NCBI GenBank assembly: GCA_015680685.1
Contig: MNCI01010150.1
Location: 751,318-815,317, forward strand
Direction of reading: 5' to 3'
DNA: 64,000 nt
From: Gnetum montanum
Lineage: Eukaryota > Streptophyta > Gnetopsida > Gnetales > Gnetaceae
Under the pieces are notes generated by a model that saw only the letters and a list, made by a program, of their open reading frames with translations, did no database searches and had not been told where the DNA came from. Of the stretch, positions 10,178-22,479 are shown in pieces; position 1 is the first letter of the stretch, and every line of letters starts with the position of its first letter. Made by a program: the position numbers and the translations under genes.

Positions 10178-12200
10178 TAAATTAACACTTGTCCTCGAGT
10201 TCCTTACAAAATATTGGGAAGGTATGGGATTATTGACTTGAATGACAACTAATGGTGAATGGGTTGATGTGTGAACAGATCAATCATTACAATACATGAT
10301 AATATTAGTATTCATGACTACAAGAATGAACACTATACACAATTGACATCCAACCTTATTTGGTAGCTGAGAGAGAAGAGAGAGAGAGAAAAGAAGAAGA
10401 CATGTTGCTACCGATGGCAGGATTGCATCTTCCGTTGTCCATCTATAACCGTGCCATCAATCTAGTTTATTGCACAACTGTTCCAACACCAGTCCACCCT
10501 GAGTGTTTCCTCTAGATCTAATCCATTGCTATATGATTACCATCTGCACACACAACATAGTCATGTATGAGCAAGGATAAGTAAATCACAATACAGTTGA
10601 TACCTTACCTTGGTGTAAGGTCCATTGGTTGATTTGTGATATGGCTAATATGGATTCTAGAGATATAACACTAGTGACTACCCAAGATGTAGGGGTTAGG
10701 AAAATTGAAAAAATTAGACTAGGGCCTCCATGACTAAGAGTGATCCTTTGGTAGTGATTGAATGGAAAAAGATAAGGAATAAGAAAGATGGAGAAAAAGA
10801 AACAATGACAACATTGATAAAATGGATGTTAGAGGTGGAAATGAACAAAACAAATGTTGATTGTGGAAATGTTTAAGGGAAAGAAGGTAATTGATGCACC
10901 AAATAGGAATGCCAGTGGGTCCTTCCCAAAGTAGGTGCATGTCCTTTATGCCCTGAAAATCCCACATTCAAAGAGTTCGTAGGCTCTAGAAATGTCATTC
11001 AGAAGCAAGAGTTAAAGTCTTAACCACAAGAATTTACCAATAAGAAAATAATGGAAACCAAGATATAGACTACTAATACAACTAGCAATGAGGTGGAAAA
11101 TGGAGAAAGAATGATGGGGAGAAGAGAAGAGAATGGAATGGAGTCCCAAGAACAAGGTGGTGTACAACCCCTTATGTATGTATGGTTAATGTGACTGAGT
11201 AGATCTCATTTCAAATCCAGCCTCAAACAATCCACATCCAGTGACTTCACATTAATATAGTTTGCAAATCCATCCACTTGAAGTAATAGGAATTCTTCCG
11301 CCAAAGAGTCACCACCATTTCAAGGAAATGAGAAAGGGAAAAGTAGAAAGCGAGAGAGGGCCTTAGTTAGAGGGAATGTGTTTGTTTAGTTCCATAACTA
11401 TTACTTGTAGCTCGATGATTATTTTGTCTAAGAGGTATGCTTTAAATTCTCACTTTCTTTTTTTTTCTCTTTTTTTTGCATGAGAGCCACATCATGCAAA
11501 GACTTATTTTTATTGGCTCAGCTTCCCAATAATGGAGCAACGTCGAAATGGTAAGGAAAACCCAAGAAGAAAACATATAAGCACCCAAGAGAATAGCCAG
11601 CATAAATGCATCAGATCCCCTTAAAGTCACACCCTTTCCAGTCCTTGAGTCCTTCCTTAGTTTGAGAAATGCCTAGTCACCAATTTGTTAATAGTTTTAT
11701 TATTAAAGAAAGGGACCGTATAGTTCCAAGCCAGGAGAGACCATAGAAATTCATGGATGCATGGATGACGTGGACTCGTTGCTTGTTATATCAAAAGAAC
11801 CATACCTTAGTATCAACATTATAACTCCAAGGTAAAAACCAAACATTAGCAATCAATAGAATACAGTTCATACCACCATCAGGAGCACTTATTAGGTGAT
11901 GAACCTAACAAAACAAACAACCACACAAAGCAATGAAAAAGTATGAACGATGTTGCAAAAAAAAAAAAAACAAGAAAATCTAAAGAAATTTGTAAACAAA
12001 AATGTCTAAAAGAAAAACTTAAAAAGGAACTAAGGGCCTCAATTGGTTAGTAGAGATGGCCATCTCCCCCATGACTAAGTTGGAAGGGGGAGATCTGAAA
12101 TAGCAAGCAGGGTCATCCCTTCTCAAAGGTATTATGTGCACTGATCATTCTAAATTCATGAAAAGGTTTGGTCTATTGCACATTAACTAACAATCTCTTA
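10178..12200 (-). other. 3' noncoding region of element E
   Basis: About 2 kb between the remnant of pol and the LTR. The pol-proximal part (11400-12100) aligns with 28690-29420 of element C, including the inner polypurine motif (minus strand near 12062-12090) and a stretch with A-rich tract. In that part a 62-codon ORF (11442-11630) encodes a hydrophobic stretch (FMLAILLGAYMF). The LTR-proximal part does not resemble C's env-position ORF. I see no convincing gene. Confidence 0.6.
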
Positions 12201-12209
12201 TTAAGGTTT

Positions 12210-15200
12210 TTGTCTAACTTTTTAGGAGTTTCCAACTTCCCCCAATTGATGTTTTATAGGTTAAGGTTTGGAAGTTGGCAACAGATTTTCTTGAGTGCAT
12301 CTATGCTTTCGATGTAAGCACAAATTATTCCCTCAGTTAGTTCCATGCACGTTAGCGAGTTGCTCTCTTGATTAGCTATTAGCCACTAGGTGTCTCTTTG
12401 TTGTGTGGTTGCTGCATATAGGTACTTTTGTAGGGTAAGGTCTTGTGCACACTGGTTGCATGCAGGCAATGCTAAACGTTTCCCAACCCATGATCTCTGC
12501 ATGCACTTGCACCCTATATCATTGTATGTGATGCATGGAACCTTCTTCTTCTCGATCTTTCCAAAAGTGTTCTCCTTAGATATTTCCAGGGAAAGATCAT
12601 AGATTCCTAGACGTGCATCTACAGTACTTAGCCATGCCCTTCCCATTATTATTTGGAAGTCCCCTTTATCGTTATTCACTCATATCACTAGGAAATCAGC
12701 TGGGTACGACCACCCACACATAGTGGTAACGATGTTCTCCACCAATCCCAAGGGAATAGTGATGGACTGGTCGGCCAGCTCTAGGAAAATATTGCTCTTC
12801 CTTAACGGAGGCAGGTTCCAAGCTTTGTACATCTCTTGTGATATTAGGTTAACTCAGGAACCTGAGTCTAGAAGAGCTTTGCATGGATCATTCCCAAAAA
12901 TTTGGAGATAGATTAGAGGGTTTCTAAGATCCGAGAATTTCTTGGGAAGGTGGCCAACATTAATCTAGTTAGTAACGACATGTGTTAACATAACTATATG
13001 TGTTGAGCTTGGTATTTGGTTTGAAGGGAACTTTGAAGCCTTATTTGATGGAGAGGCGTTTAGAGGTTCAACAGCTTGTGGTTGTGAGGGCTTGGTTGGA
13101 TTGTTGGTTCTAAAGAAAGGTCTTTTCTTCATACGGTTGTCAGCACCAACAGTGGGTTGAATATTCATAGCCCTCATGGCATTGCATTGTTGCTATTGAG
13201 TAGGGAGTTCCCCTTGCATTGCTGGAGCAAATGGTAATGGAGATATTGTTGTAAGAGTTGTCGATGGATTTGAAGGATGGTGTGTTTGTGGGTTATCTCC
13301 CCTAGGAGAAGGAGTTCTATAATACTCACGAGCTTGGTAGTGATGTTGTGGTGTAATGTGACTAATAGAGTCACGTGGAGAGATTGGATGCTACATATAG
13401 TAGCCATATGGGTCCAGTTGCTAGTAGGGGTATTGTTGCCTTGGTGGTGGCATCCCCCATGACTGTGGGTATTGCCATTATTGATGTTGCTTAATGGGTT
13501 GTGGTGGAGTTCCACTTGGATAATATGTTGAAGGTTGGTGGAACTACCTTTGGTTACCTTGGGGATAAGGTAACCTTTGGAGTGTTTTCCATTTATTTAG
13601 TCATGTGTTGAGTGCATACACCCCAAACTGTTGTACATGTGAGATCACTAGGCAACATCCCTTAGGATGGTCATATTGGCATATCTTGCATCCACCATTA
13701 GTGTATGTGTCTAAATCCACAACCTCTTCTATGATGGCCATTTTACCCTTACCCTTGTTACGTGCATTATCTACTTCTCTCTTTTTCTTTTTGTCGTGGT
13801 CACTACCTCGCTCCCTAGACTCCTCTACAATTTTAAGAATAGTTTCAAACCTACTATCCAGGGAGTCCCACCTTTGGTCTACCTTTGTCAATACTTCTGT
13901 TGTTAAATTTTGGAGTTTTCCTATTCACCATCTCTTTGAGTGGTTACTCTTCTTCCTCCTCACAAAATCTCACTCCCCATTTTTGGAGGGAAGGATCTCA
14001 ATTGTACTCTTCCATAGTTTCTCTCTTTCATAGCTCACCTTCTTCTTTAGCTACTTGCTCTAGCAATCTATTAATTTGATGAGACCTAAGCTTCAATAGC
14101 CTTCCTTGGGCATACATCCTAAGGGTTCTTCTTGTTTCATGCCTAAGTCCATCTACGAGATGGCGTAGTTGATCCCATTGCGAATAACCATGGCCAGGGC
14201 AATGATGTAACAATGCGTAATAGCCGCCCATGGTAGCATCCAAGGGTTCATTATTTTCTTGCTTCCATCCTTGGATTTTCTTTCGTAGGTTAGACACTTG
14301 GGAGTATTTTTGGTACTTATGATTGAAAATTTCTAACATTGTACTCCACCTCTGAATGGATTCTTGTTCTAAGGACTGGTACTAGCTTTCAGCTTCTTTC
14401 ACTAGTGTCCTTGGGAACAAATTCAATTTTTGCCATTCATTTTTTATATTTTACAATGCACATGCATTGTGGAATGCTTGTCAATGATTTTGAGGATCAG
14501 CGTTGTATCCCCCCTTAAACTATGGGATGTTGTTCATGTCTAACCTCTTGATCCTACTATCCTTTTGGTGCCTTGTTGGAACTCTTATGGCCTCTGTTAT
14601 ATCTAGCATGTTTCTAGTTGTGAGTAGGGGTTCTTCATGATCATATTATTCATAGCATCTATGGTGTCTACGTGATTCCATACTCTCCCTTATTCTATGC
14701 CTTGATTCCTTAGAGTGCCCTCATCCTCGTTCTCAACTATCTCATTGATGTTTTTTACTTTGTTTTCCCTTATCCTCATGATTGGTTTCCCTATGAATAC
14801 GTCTGAGAATTGAAAGAGAGGGTGAAGGTGATGATAAAGGTGAAGAAGAAGGAGAACCATCACCATGATGGTGTTTTCTACCTTCTCTTCGATGGTCTTG
14901 GCCACGATCGTGATCATGCTTAGAACATCTACCCTTATCTTGTGTTTGTGTTCCTTTGTTGAACACTTCGTGTTCATGGGTATTAGACTCAGGGTTGTGA
15001 ATAGTGGAGTGGAGGTTCTGATACATCACCTCTTAACCATCGTTAGGAGGAGAAACATCATTTTGTGGGGAACTTGTTGAAATAGGTTCACCACCCTCAA
15101 TTTTACTCAAAACGTGTAGAGTGTCATGGGACCATTTACCCTTCAAGGATGTATGATCTCTCCTATCACAAGTCCCTTTGACGTTGCACTTCTATGGGAT

Positions 15201-15519
15201 TATAGTCCCTTGTGTCATGATCACATGTAACATATTCTGCATATAAAAGTAGCATGCCTATTCATGTGAGAGCACGAAGGAGCATGTTGGGAACTGATTA
15301 GTCTAGAGGCAACGCTATGTTACCCTCCAAGTCTCTCCAACACAGTTGTTCATCTTGGTGGAGAATAAAGGTGAAATCAGGTACATACTCATCATGGTGA
15401 GTATATACCACACAAAACTGTTGAGGAATTGGCAGATCTTGGTTACGTGTATTATACCATCGAATTTCTCTTGTGTTAGTCCTAGGTGGTGAAGTGCTCT
15501 TATGCCAAGAAGAAGACAT
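12210..15519 (-). pseudogene. Element E gag and protease, decayed
   Basis: Gag forms the particle and binds RNA. The likely start is ATG 15519-15517 (MSSSWHKSTSPP). The N-terminal third is rich in Arg, His, Ser and Asp. The capsid-like region near 14330-14040 reads GGYYALLHHCPGHGYSQWD, HLVDGLRHETRRTLR and QGRLLKLRSHQINRLL. A zinc knuckle CKICQYDHPKGCC (CX2CX3HX4C, as in Athila gag) lies at about 13690-13652. A Pro/Gln/Tyr-rich linker follows, then protease with KALLDSGS near 12865 and DFQIIMGRAWLSTVDARLG near 12650. The frame runs into the RT entry region and breaks at the pol deletion near 12210. Numerous stops and frame changes; domain calls rest on motif and order. Confidence 0.85.
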
Positions 15520-15645
15520 TTTTATCTTGTTCGGTGTGCGATGTACCATTGTCTTATCTTTCTTTGATTAATCCTAAGGGTTCATTCTAGTGTTCCAACG
15601 ATATGAATGATTTCCTATGTTCTACGTAATGCACAAACAACTAAG

Positions 15646-15664
15646 TCCCTGGCAATGGTGCCAA
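15646..15664 (-). promoter_or_regulatory. Primer binding site of element E
   Basis: Minus strand TTGGCACCATTGCCAGGGA begins directly after the 5' LTR. It is one or two changes from the complement of the plant tRNA-Asp 3' end (TGGCGCCGTTGCCGGGGA), the usual Athila primer. A C-to-T style change accounts for part of the difference. Confidence 0.85.
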
Positions 15665-16479
15665 TGATGAGTGGCGAGGTACCCCTACACTCAATCATAT
15701 GAATACGAGCATTTCACGCGCGATCGAGTCGAACTCCAAGGACTAAGTGCTTACATGCCTTAATGGAACACTTGGGGTTAATTAATTGTTGTCTTCCCAA
15801 ACTAACTTGTATTATCACAATTATATGGTTAAGTAATCTTGAGGTATATAATTTTTATAGCTTTTATAATTTTTATGTCTTATGCTAATAAAGGAAAGGG
15901 AGAGAGAACTAAGTGACTAACTTACATTAACTATTCATTAACTAAGTTCTAAATGTTCTTAACACCAATATCTGTTCCCACTTTCCATACACATCTTGAA
16001 CCAATGCAATGCTACTGGGGTTACCAAATTCTAATTGTTACTGGGTTACCAAGCGCTACATGCATGCTCGAAGTGGTCGTATTGAGTGTACTTAACTAAG
16101 AGAGTCGAAGGTTGAGAGAGAGAGATTAATTAACTAGGAAAGCATTAAACATTTAACAAGAATTAATTACTAATTAGCTTAATCTATATGTTGCAAGTTT
16201 TATCATAAAGTTCATCTTTATTATTGTACACAAATGTGTGCTTAGGTACAAATTTCTCGAATAAAGATTCGTTCACTCTATAACTCCTACTGCGAGCACA
16301 TAGGAATTATTCTAACTCTGGAATGAATAAACTACAAGAGTTTGGCTAAGGATATAATTCTAAATATTTAAACAAAGGGTATCTCCTCTTATTTATAGAA
16401 GATGAGGCAGGATGCGATATCTTGTATGCAATATCGTGTGGCTAATGCGATATTGCGTATGTGATATTGTGGCTAATCA
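15665..16479 (-). repeat. 5' LTR of element E
   Basis: Starts TGATGAGTGGCGAGG and ends GTGGCTAATCA (the expected CATCA is AATCA). Minus-strand U3 has four to five GATAT(C/T) words, and TATAAATAAGAGG follows. It matches 9386-10165 along its length. It abuts the PBS inside and the 5-bp target duplication outside. Confidence 0.9.
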
Positions 16480-16484
16480 GTTGA
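16480..16484. repeat. Target site duplication, right side of E
   Basis: GTTGA following the LTR end; partner of GTTGG at 9381-9385. Confidence 0.75.
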
Positions 16485-18472
16485 TGAAACTACCTTGGGT
16501 TACCTTGAGGGTAAGGTAACCTTTTGGGTGTTTTCCATCTATTTAATCGTGGGTTTAGTGTATACATCCTAGACCCTTGTAGATGTGACACTATTGGGCA
16601 ACATCCCTTAAGATGGTCATATTGGCAAATCTCACATCCGCCATCACTGTTTGTGTCTGAATGCACAACCTCTTCAATGACAGCAACCTTGCCCTTACCT
16701 TTGTTACATGCATACTCAGTTTCTCTTTTTTTCCTTCTCTCACGGTCACTACTTTGTTTTCAAGAATCCTCTATGATTTTTAAGATAGTTTGAAATTTAT
16801 TGTCTAAGGAGTTCCACATTTGATCCACCTTTGCCAATACTTCTGATGCAAATTTTTGAATGGGCAAAGTCTTTTTATTCACCATCTCTTCAAGTGGTGA
16901 CTCTTCTTCATCTTCGCAAAATCTAATTTCCTTCTTTTAGAGGGAAGGATATCTATTGTACTTCTTTGCACTTTCTTTTTTCCTAAACTCACCTTCCTCA
17001 TTGGTAACTTGCTTCAACAATCTTTGTATTTGATAGCCTCTAAGCTTGGATAGCCTTCCTTGGGCATAAGTCCCAAGGGTACTTTGTGTTTTGTACCTAA
17101 GCCCATCTACGAGATGGCGTAGTTGTTCCTTTTGTGAGTAATCATGGCTAGGGCAACGATGTAATAAGGTATAATATCAGCCCATGGCAGCATCCAAGGG
17201 CTTATGTACTCCTTGTTTCCATCCTTGAATTTTCTTATGTATATTGGACACTCGGGAGTACTTTTGATACTCATCATTGAATAGCTCCAACATAGTACTC
17301 TATCAAAAAATGGATTCTGATTCTAAGGACCATTACTAGCTCTCTGCTTCCTTGATCAGTGTCCATGGAAACAACTTTAGCTTTTGCCACTCATTTTCTA
17401 TATTTTGTAAGGCACATGCATTGTGGAATGCTTGTGAATAATTTTTTGGATCAGCATTGTATCCCCCTTCAAATCGTGGGATGTTATTTATGTCTAGTCT
17501 TTTGATCCTACTATATTTTTGGTGCCTTGTTGGAATTCTAATGGCCTCTGTTATATTTAACATACTTCAGGTAGTGAGTAGGGGTTCATTGTGATCATGC
17601 TGTCTATGGCGTCTATGATGCCTATGCTATTCCCTACTCTCCTTTCTTTTGTGATGTGTCTCTTTAGAATACCCTCATTCCCTTTCTTTACTATTTTGTC
17701 AAAGATTTCTATCTTGCCTATCCTTATCCTCATGGTCTCATCCTTTGTGATTGTGTTTAGGTCTCGAAGGAGAGGGGGAAGAAGAAGATGAAGGTGAAGA
17801 GGAAGGAGGACTAGTATCATGATGATGCATGTCACCTTCTCTTCAGTGGTCACAGCCTCGGTCATAGTTACAATAAGAATGTCCATCATTATTATGCGTT
17901 CGTGTTCCTTTTTCAGACCCTTTGTGTCTATTGGTATCAAAACCTAGGTTATGTATAGTTGAGTGAAGATTCTGATACACAACTCCTTGACCAAAGTTAA
18001 CAAGAGGAACATTGTTTTGTGGAAAACCTCCCAATGCAGGTTCACCATCATTGTTTTCACTTAGGACATACAGGACATCATGAGACCACTTCCCCTTCAT
18101 GAATTTGTAATGTCTCTCCTATTGTAGATCTTTCTGACATTGTGCCTTTGTGGGTCGATAATCTCTTGAATCTTGTTCATGCACAACGTACTCTGATTGT
18201 AAGTGCTACATACCAATTCGTGTGAGAGCATGAAGAAGCATGATTGGGATTGAGCGATTAGGAGGTAACACAATGTTACCTTCTAAATCATGCCATCACA
18301 ACTATTCATCCTAGTGGAGGATAAAGGTAAAGTCTAGTACATACTCATCGGGATGAGCGTATACCATGTGAAACTATTGGGGTACTGGCAGATTATCTTG
18401 TGCACTCCGCCTCTGATTGTTTATGGTGTCGAACGTAGTTGGTGAAGCACTCTCATAAGAAGAAGGAGAAAT
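16480..18472 (-). pseudogene. Element D gag, N-terminal part
   Basis: Parallel to the gag of E. From 18472 down: a start region where the expected ATG reads ATT (ISPSSYES versus MSSSWHKS in E), a YTH-DEYV-DF motif, then an Arg/His/Asp/Ser-rich region near 17560-17940. MLNITEAIRIPTRHQKYSRI and NADPKNYSQAFHNAC follow near 17360-17560, then the capsid-like region, and a zinc knuckle CEICQYDHLKGCC near 16640-16600 with all four ligands kept. The frame is cut at 16480 by element E and resumes at 9385. Several in-frame stops. Confidence 0.82.
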
Positions 18473-18589
18473 GATTGATTATTTAGTGTGAAATATCATT
18501 TTCTAGTAATTGTAGGATAGTTAACTCTAAGGGTTCATTCCAAAGATGTAAGGATTTCCTAAGTTTTAATCAATGCACAAACAACAAAA

Positions 18590-18608
18590 TCCCTAGTAAC
18601 GGCAGCAA
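18590..18608 (-). promoter_or_regulatory. Primer binding site of element D
   Basis: Minus strand TTGCTGCCGTTACTAGGGA directly after the LTR; a decayed form of the tRNA-Asp-type site seen in E, G, H and I. Confidence 0.75.
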
Positions 18609-19439
18609 TGATGAGTGGTGAGGTACCCCTATGCCCAACCATATGAATACGAGCATTCAAACATGATCTGGTCGAACTCTGAGGATTAAGTGCTTATGCA
18701 CCTACATAGAACAAGGATGAGTTATGCAATCATTATCTTCCCAAGCTTACTTGTAAGGCACAATTGTATGGTTAAGTAAACTTGAGGTATATGATTTTTA
18801 TGCTTTTTATCTTTTCTATCTTAATCTCCTAAGTGTGTGCAATGAAAGATTTAATTAACTAATGGGCTCTTATAACTCTAATGTGAATTGAATCCTAACA
18901 TTAGCATCTATTCCCACTCTTCAGAAACATCCTAAACTGGTGTAACACTATTGGAATTACCAAACACTAGTCATTACTGGGTTACCAAGTGTTCTATGTA
19001 TGCTTGAAGTGGGTGTGCTAAGTGTGCTAATTCATTGATGATTGATAATTAATAATTCAATAGAAATAACATTAATTAACTAACAAAAGCATCAAATAAT
19101 AGTAAATAACATTAAATTCAATAATTAAACTATTCTAAATGTTACAAGGTTTATCATAAAGTTTGTCTTTATTTTCAGTCACAAGGTGTGCTCAAGTACA
19201 TAATACTTGAATAAAGATCCATTCACTCTATGACTCCTACTTTGGGCACTTAGAAATAATTCTAACTGTGGAATAGAAAAATTGCAAAAGTTTAGGTAAG
19301 AGATTGAAAAACTAATACTAGACCAAGTGCCCCTATCTCTTATTTATAGGCAATGAGACAAGCTTCAACATCTGATATCGCTTCAGCATATCCAATATCG
19401 CATATCTGATATCAAGGGTCCAATATCAGGACTCATCAA
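18609..19439 (-). repeat. 5' LTR of element D
   Basis: Plus strand runs from TGATGAGTGGTGAGG to CAGGACTCATCA. U3 on the minus strand has GATATC or GATATT words at 19375-19430. It aligns with the E LTRs over most of its length but is clearly more diverged, consistent with D being older than E. Confidence 0.85.
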
Positions 19440-21485
19440 ATGTGAACTTTGCTACTACAGATGTAGAAATTGTCTAAATTGCCTACCCAGAAAGATCTTC
19501 GCATACTAATAAACACATGCGACATAAACCTTGATTGTGTAATGTGTTAGACAAGTAATGTAGTTGGCAAGCATATTGGGTTAGGGTATAAGAGTAACTA
19601 TTTGGTATGTATTTATGCTTTATGTATAATTTTAGTATTTATGCATTCAAATTATAGCACTATGATGTGTGATGCTTGGGTGTGATTTTGCCATGTGGAT
19701 TTGTAGAGCATTATATGGATCTCATACGTTCAAATCAATTTTAAATTAGAGTCCTAGTGTGTTTGTTATACATGTATGAAGAGTAGGGCATTAATTCAGA
19801 AAGAAATTAAATAAAATAAGCTTATGAAAGAAAATATATAGTAAAAAAATTAATTAAAAGCTTATGCATCATGCAAGTGAAAAATAAAAGGAAACTTTGA
19901 TGTATAATGTGCATTATAGATTATGCATAGGAAAAAAAGAAAAAGTACCACTACCTTTCTTTTGTTTTAGCCACCGCCAAAAGTAAAACACCATCTCTTG
20001 CACCTAGAGAATTTTGGTTTTTGTTTCCTTTTCTTATTGTTTCATGAAAAAAAATAGAATTAGAATATGTTCCTCATTTTTTTCTATTTTCTTTTCTTCA
20101 ACACTTTCTCCACACTATTGACTTGCGGGTAGATTTTGTCTTGCTCTAAACGTAGATTTGGGATTACTGCGGTTGTATCCATGTGGGTATAGAACTTTTT
20201 TAGAGCAAAAAAGAGTTTTGATAGATTTTTAAGAATTTTATATTTTTTTTAGACTTTCTATTGCAAAAATTTTAATTGGTGGGTTGTTACCTTTTCCAAT
20301 GTATTTTTGTGCCAAATTAGTGTATATGATCATGTGATGTGGGAATTTGGGTTAGATACTTATAAAATTGAGTTTGGACATATTGTTTTGCAAATTTTCC
20401 AAAATTTTATGGTTTTGGTTGTTAATTTTTTATTAATAAATATGTGATGTATGACATGATGTGGACTTGTGGAATATTAGGTATGATGTTGATGAGACTA
20501 GCATGATTAGAATATTATATTTTATGGGCTTTAATTATTATCACAAGCTATAATTAAATATTATTATTTATTATTTTATTAATTAAACTTTAAATGCACA
20601 TAGCTTTACTTCCATGAGTTTGATTTAGGTGAAATTAGTCTCATTGGGATCATCTTGGGAAGTACTTTCTAATCATGGAATTGGTTTTCTCTTTGGTTAT
20701 ATATTATCTTAGAGGTTATAATAGTAGTCATTTCTATAGAATTATATGTGGTTTATGAAATATGATTGTAGTGAGTAATTTTGTTTTGTCAAGTTGTATT
20801 ATTAGTTTCATAAAATGAATATGACTATTGGGTGTGGATCTATGTGGTCATGTTATGTTTTTTTTGGATGTGTAATACTTATAGCATGTGTTGGCTCAAG
20901 CTAGCCTAGAATTGTACACATTTTTACAATGATGCTTGTAGCAATCATTGTGTAGGTGGTGATAGCAAAAAGGTGTGGACTAGTCAATGATGAGGCAACT
21001 TGGAGGTAGTTATCAATTAATCCCCACTATGATGTATTAATGAAGCTCTTGTCTCAGGCCTCATCTTGAGGGTGGGAGAATGTAGGTGTGTTCATCCCTA
21101 TGACTGGTATGTGGCATATGTGTGTTCATCCCTATAGCTAGTCCTCCAAAAGGCTAGTGGTTTTGGGTCATAGGTTGATAGATCCTAGCACTAGTTGGGT
21201 AAATAAAAGACTAATAAAAGACCTATAGGTAAATGATTAATTATGAATACTTATGATAGCATTTCACATGCTACACTAAGTGTAGATATGCTAGTGATCA
21301 CATGGGTTGTGTATATGATGGTATTAGTTTGTGAGTCATAACATTGATAATATATCTTATGCTTAATTTATGACTATGGTCCATATGTTTTTTGATAGGG
21401 TGGAGTGGGTATGATGTCATGGGCATGATAGTAAAGATTTTTGTGGAATGGTGTAATGAATATATGATTTATTGTGTTTGATAGT
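19440..21485. other. AT-rich spacer between D and C
   Basis: No ORF I can support. The word GTGTGTTCATCCCTAT occurs twice, about 35 bp apart (near 21086 and 21120). The text around 20860-21300 has the look of an old LTR, but I found no TG/CA ends, PBS or partner. Confidence 0.5.
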
Positions 21486-22329
21486 TGATGAGTCGTCATC
21501 ATTTACATGCATTTATGGGAACCTATCAACATGTGGTTTGATGTGTACACATCAACGCAATATCTTGTCTTGCCTATAAATGCACACTCACCAACCACAT
21601 TTATGACATCCATTCATTAATTGCTAATCAAACTCTTGCATTTTTATCTTCCCAAAGTTAGAATATTTTCTAAGTGTCCATAGTAGGAGTGAGAAGTAGA
21701 ATATTTTCTAAGTACCTGCGGTAGGAGTGAGAAGTGTATGGATCCTTATTCGAGAATTGATGCTCTTGAGCACCTCAGTGTGAATGGCAATAAAGATGAG
21801 CTTTCTTCATAAACCTACGACACTTGGAATTAACTTAACGATTACTTAATGCATTTATTACTCATGCACTTTAATGCATTCAATTAATTAATTGATTTTC
21901 TAATAATTAAAATAGATGAGTACATCCATCTTGAGGATACATTTAATATTGGTAATCCTAGTAGTGCTTAATGCTTGGTAATCCAATAGCATTGTAATGT
22001 ATTCAAGATGTGAATGATAGATGGGAGTGAACACTTATGTTAAGCATTAGTTAGTTGTTAGATTAATTAAACATTTAATTTATTTATTTCTTAGCATTTA
22101 TAAGAATTAAACAAAAAACATAAAATGATAAAAATCATATGTCTCAATTACACTTAACCATATCTTTGCACTTCATAAGTGAAACTAAGAAGACAATGAC
22201 CATGTTTGTTAGGTTTGCTACCTAGACCTAGTGTACTTAGAGAGCTAAAGTCTATGGAATTTGATTGAATCACTTAGTGAACACTAATGATTTGTATGGT
22301 TGATCATAGGGATTGCTTGCTGCTCATCA
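21486..22329 (+). repeat. 5' LTR of element C
   Basis: TGATGAGTCGTCATC to TGCTGCTCATCA. U3 has CATCAACGCAAT and related words instead of the GATATC words of D, E and G. TATAAATG near 21575, then CAATAAAGATGAGC near 21788, shared with other copies. Confidence 0.88.
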
Positions 22330-22348
22330 TTGGCACATTTTTAAGGAC
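22330..22348 (+). promoter_or_regulatory. Primer binding site of element C
   Basis: TTGGCACATTTTTAAGGAC, a heavily decayed version of TTGGCACCATTGCCAGGGA, placed directly after the LTR. Confidence 0.65.
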
Positions 22349-22479
22349 TTTAGTTAGCTACGTGTGCTACCTAGGAGTTGGTAAAATTATATAATGATGT
22401 TGTAACAAACCCTAAAGTCAACATCATTAAGAAAAATAATAATAATAACAAAAGAACATTGTTCTTCTTCTAATCTAAT

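Larger units (their letters stand above)
9386..16479 (-). mobile_element. Element E: non-autonomous Athila-lineage element nested in D
   Basis: Complete unit of 7.1 kb with two LTRs (9386-10165 and 15665-16479), PBS, PPT and target duplication. The two LTRs are about 90% identical by eye over the ~365 bases I compared. Inside are gag and protease, but nearly all of pol is gone: sequence jumps near 12205-12225 from the RT entry region to the last codons of integrase, judged by alignment with D (8040-8110) and C (28575-28690). It would have needed RT and integrase from other copies. Confidence 0.88.
7721..19439 (-). mobile_element. Element D: Athila-lineage Ty3/gypsy element, split by A and E
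   Basis: Read on the minus strand: 5' LTR 19439-18609, PBS, gag to 16480, then element E, then gag C-terminus, protease and start of RT (9385-7721), then element A. The rest of pol and the 3' LTR should lie left of A, outside the window. Gag sequence either side of E joins cleanly across a 5-bp duplication when compared with the undisturbed copy inside E at 13526-13550. Confidence 0.85.

Noticed and set aside
13605-14033. 142-codon plus-strand ORF
   Set aside because: Antisense to gag of element E, which has clear motifs on the minus strand.
19440-21485. Spacer as a chromovirus LTR
   Set aside because: Style is suggestive but there are no ends, no PBS and no partner.
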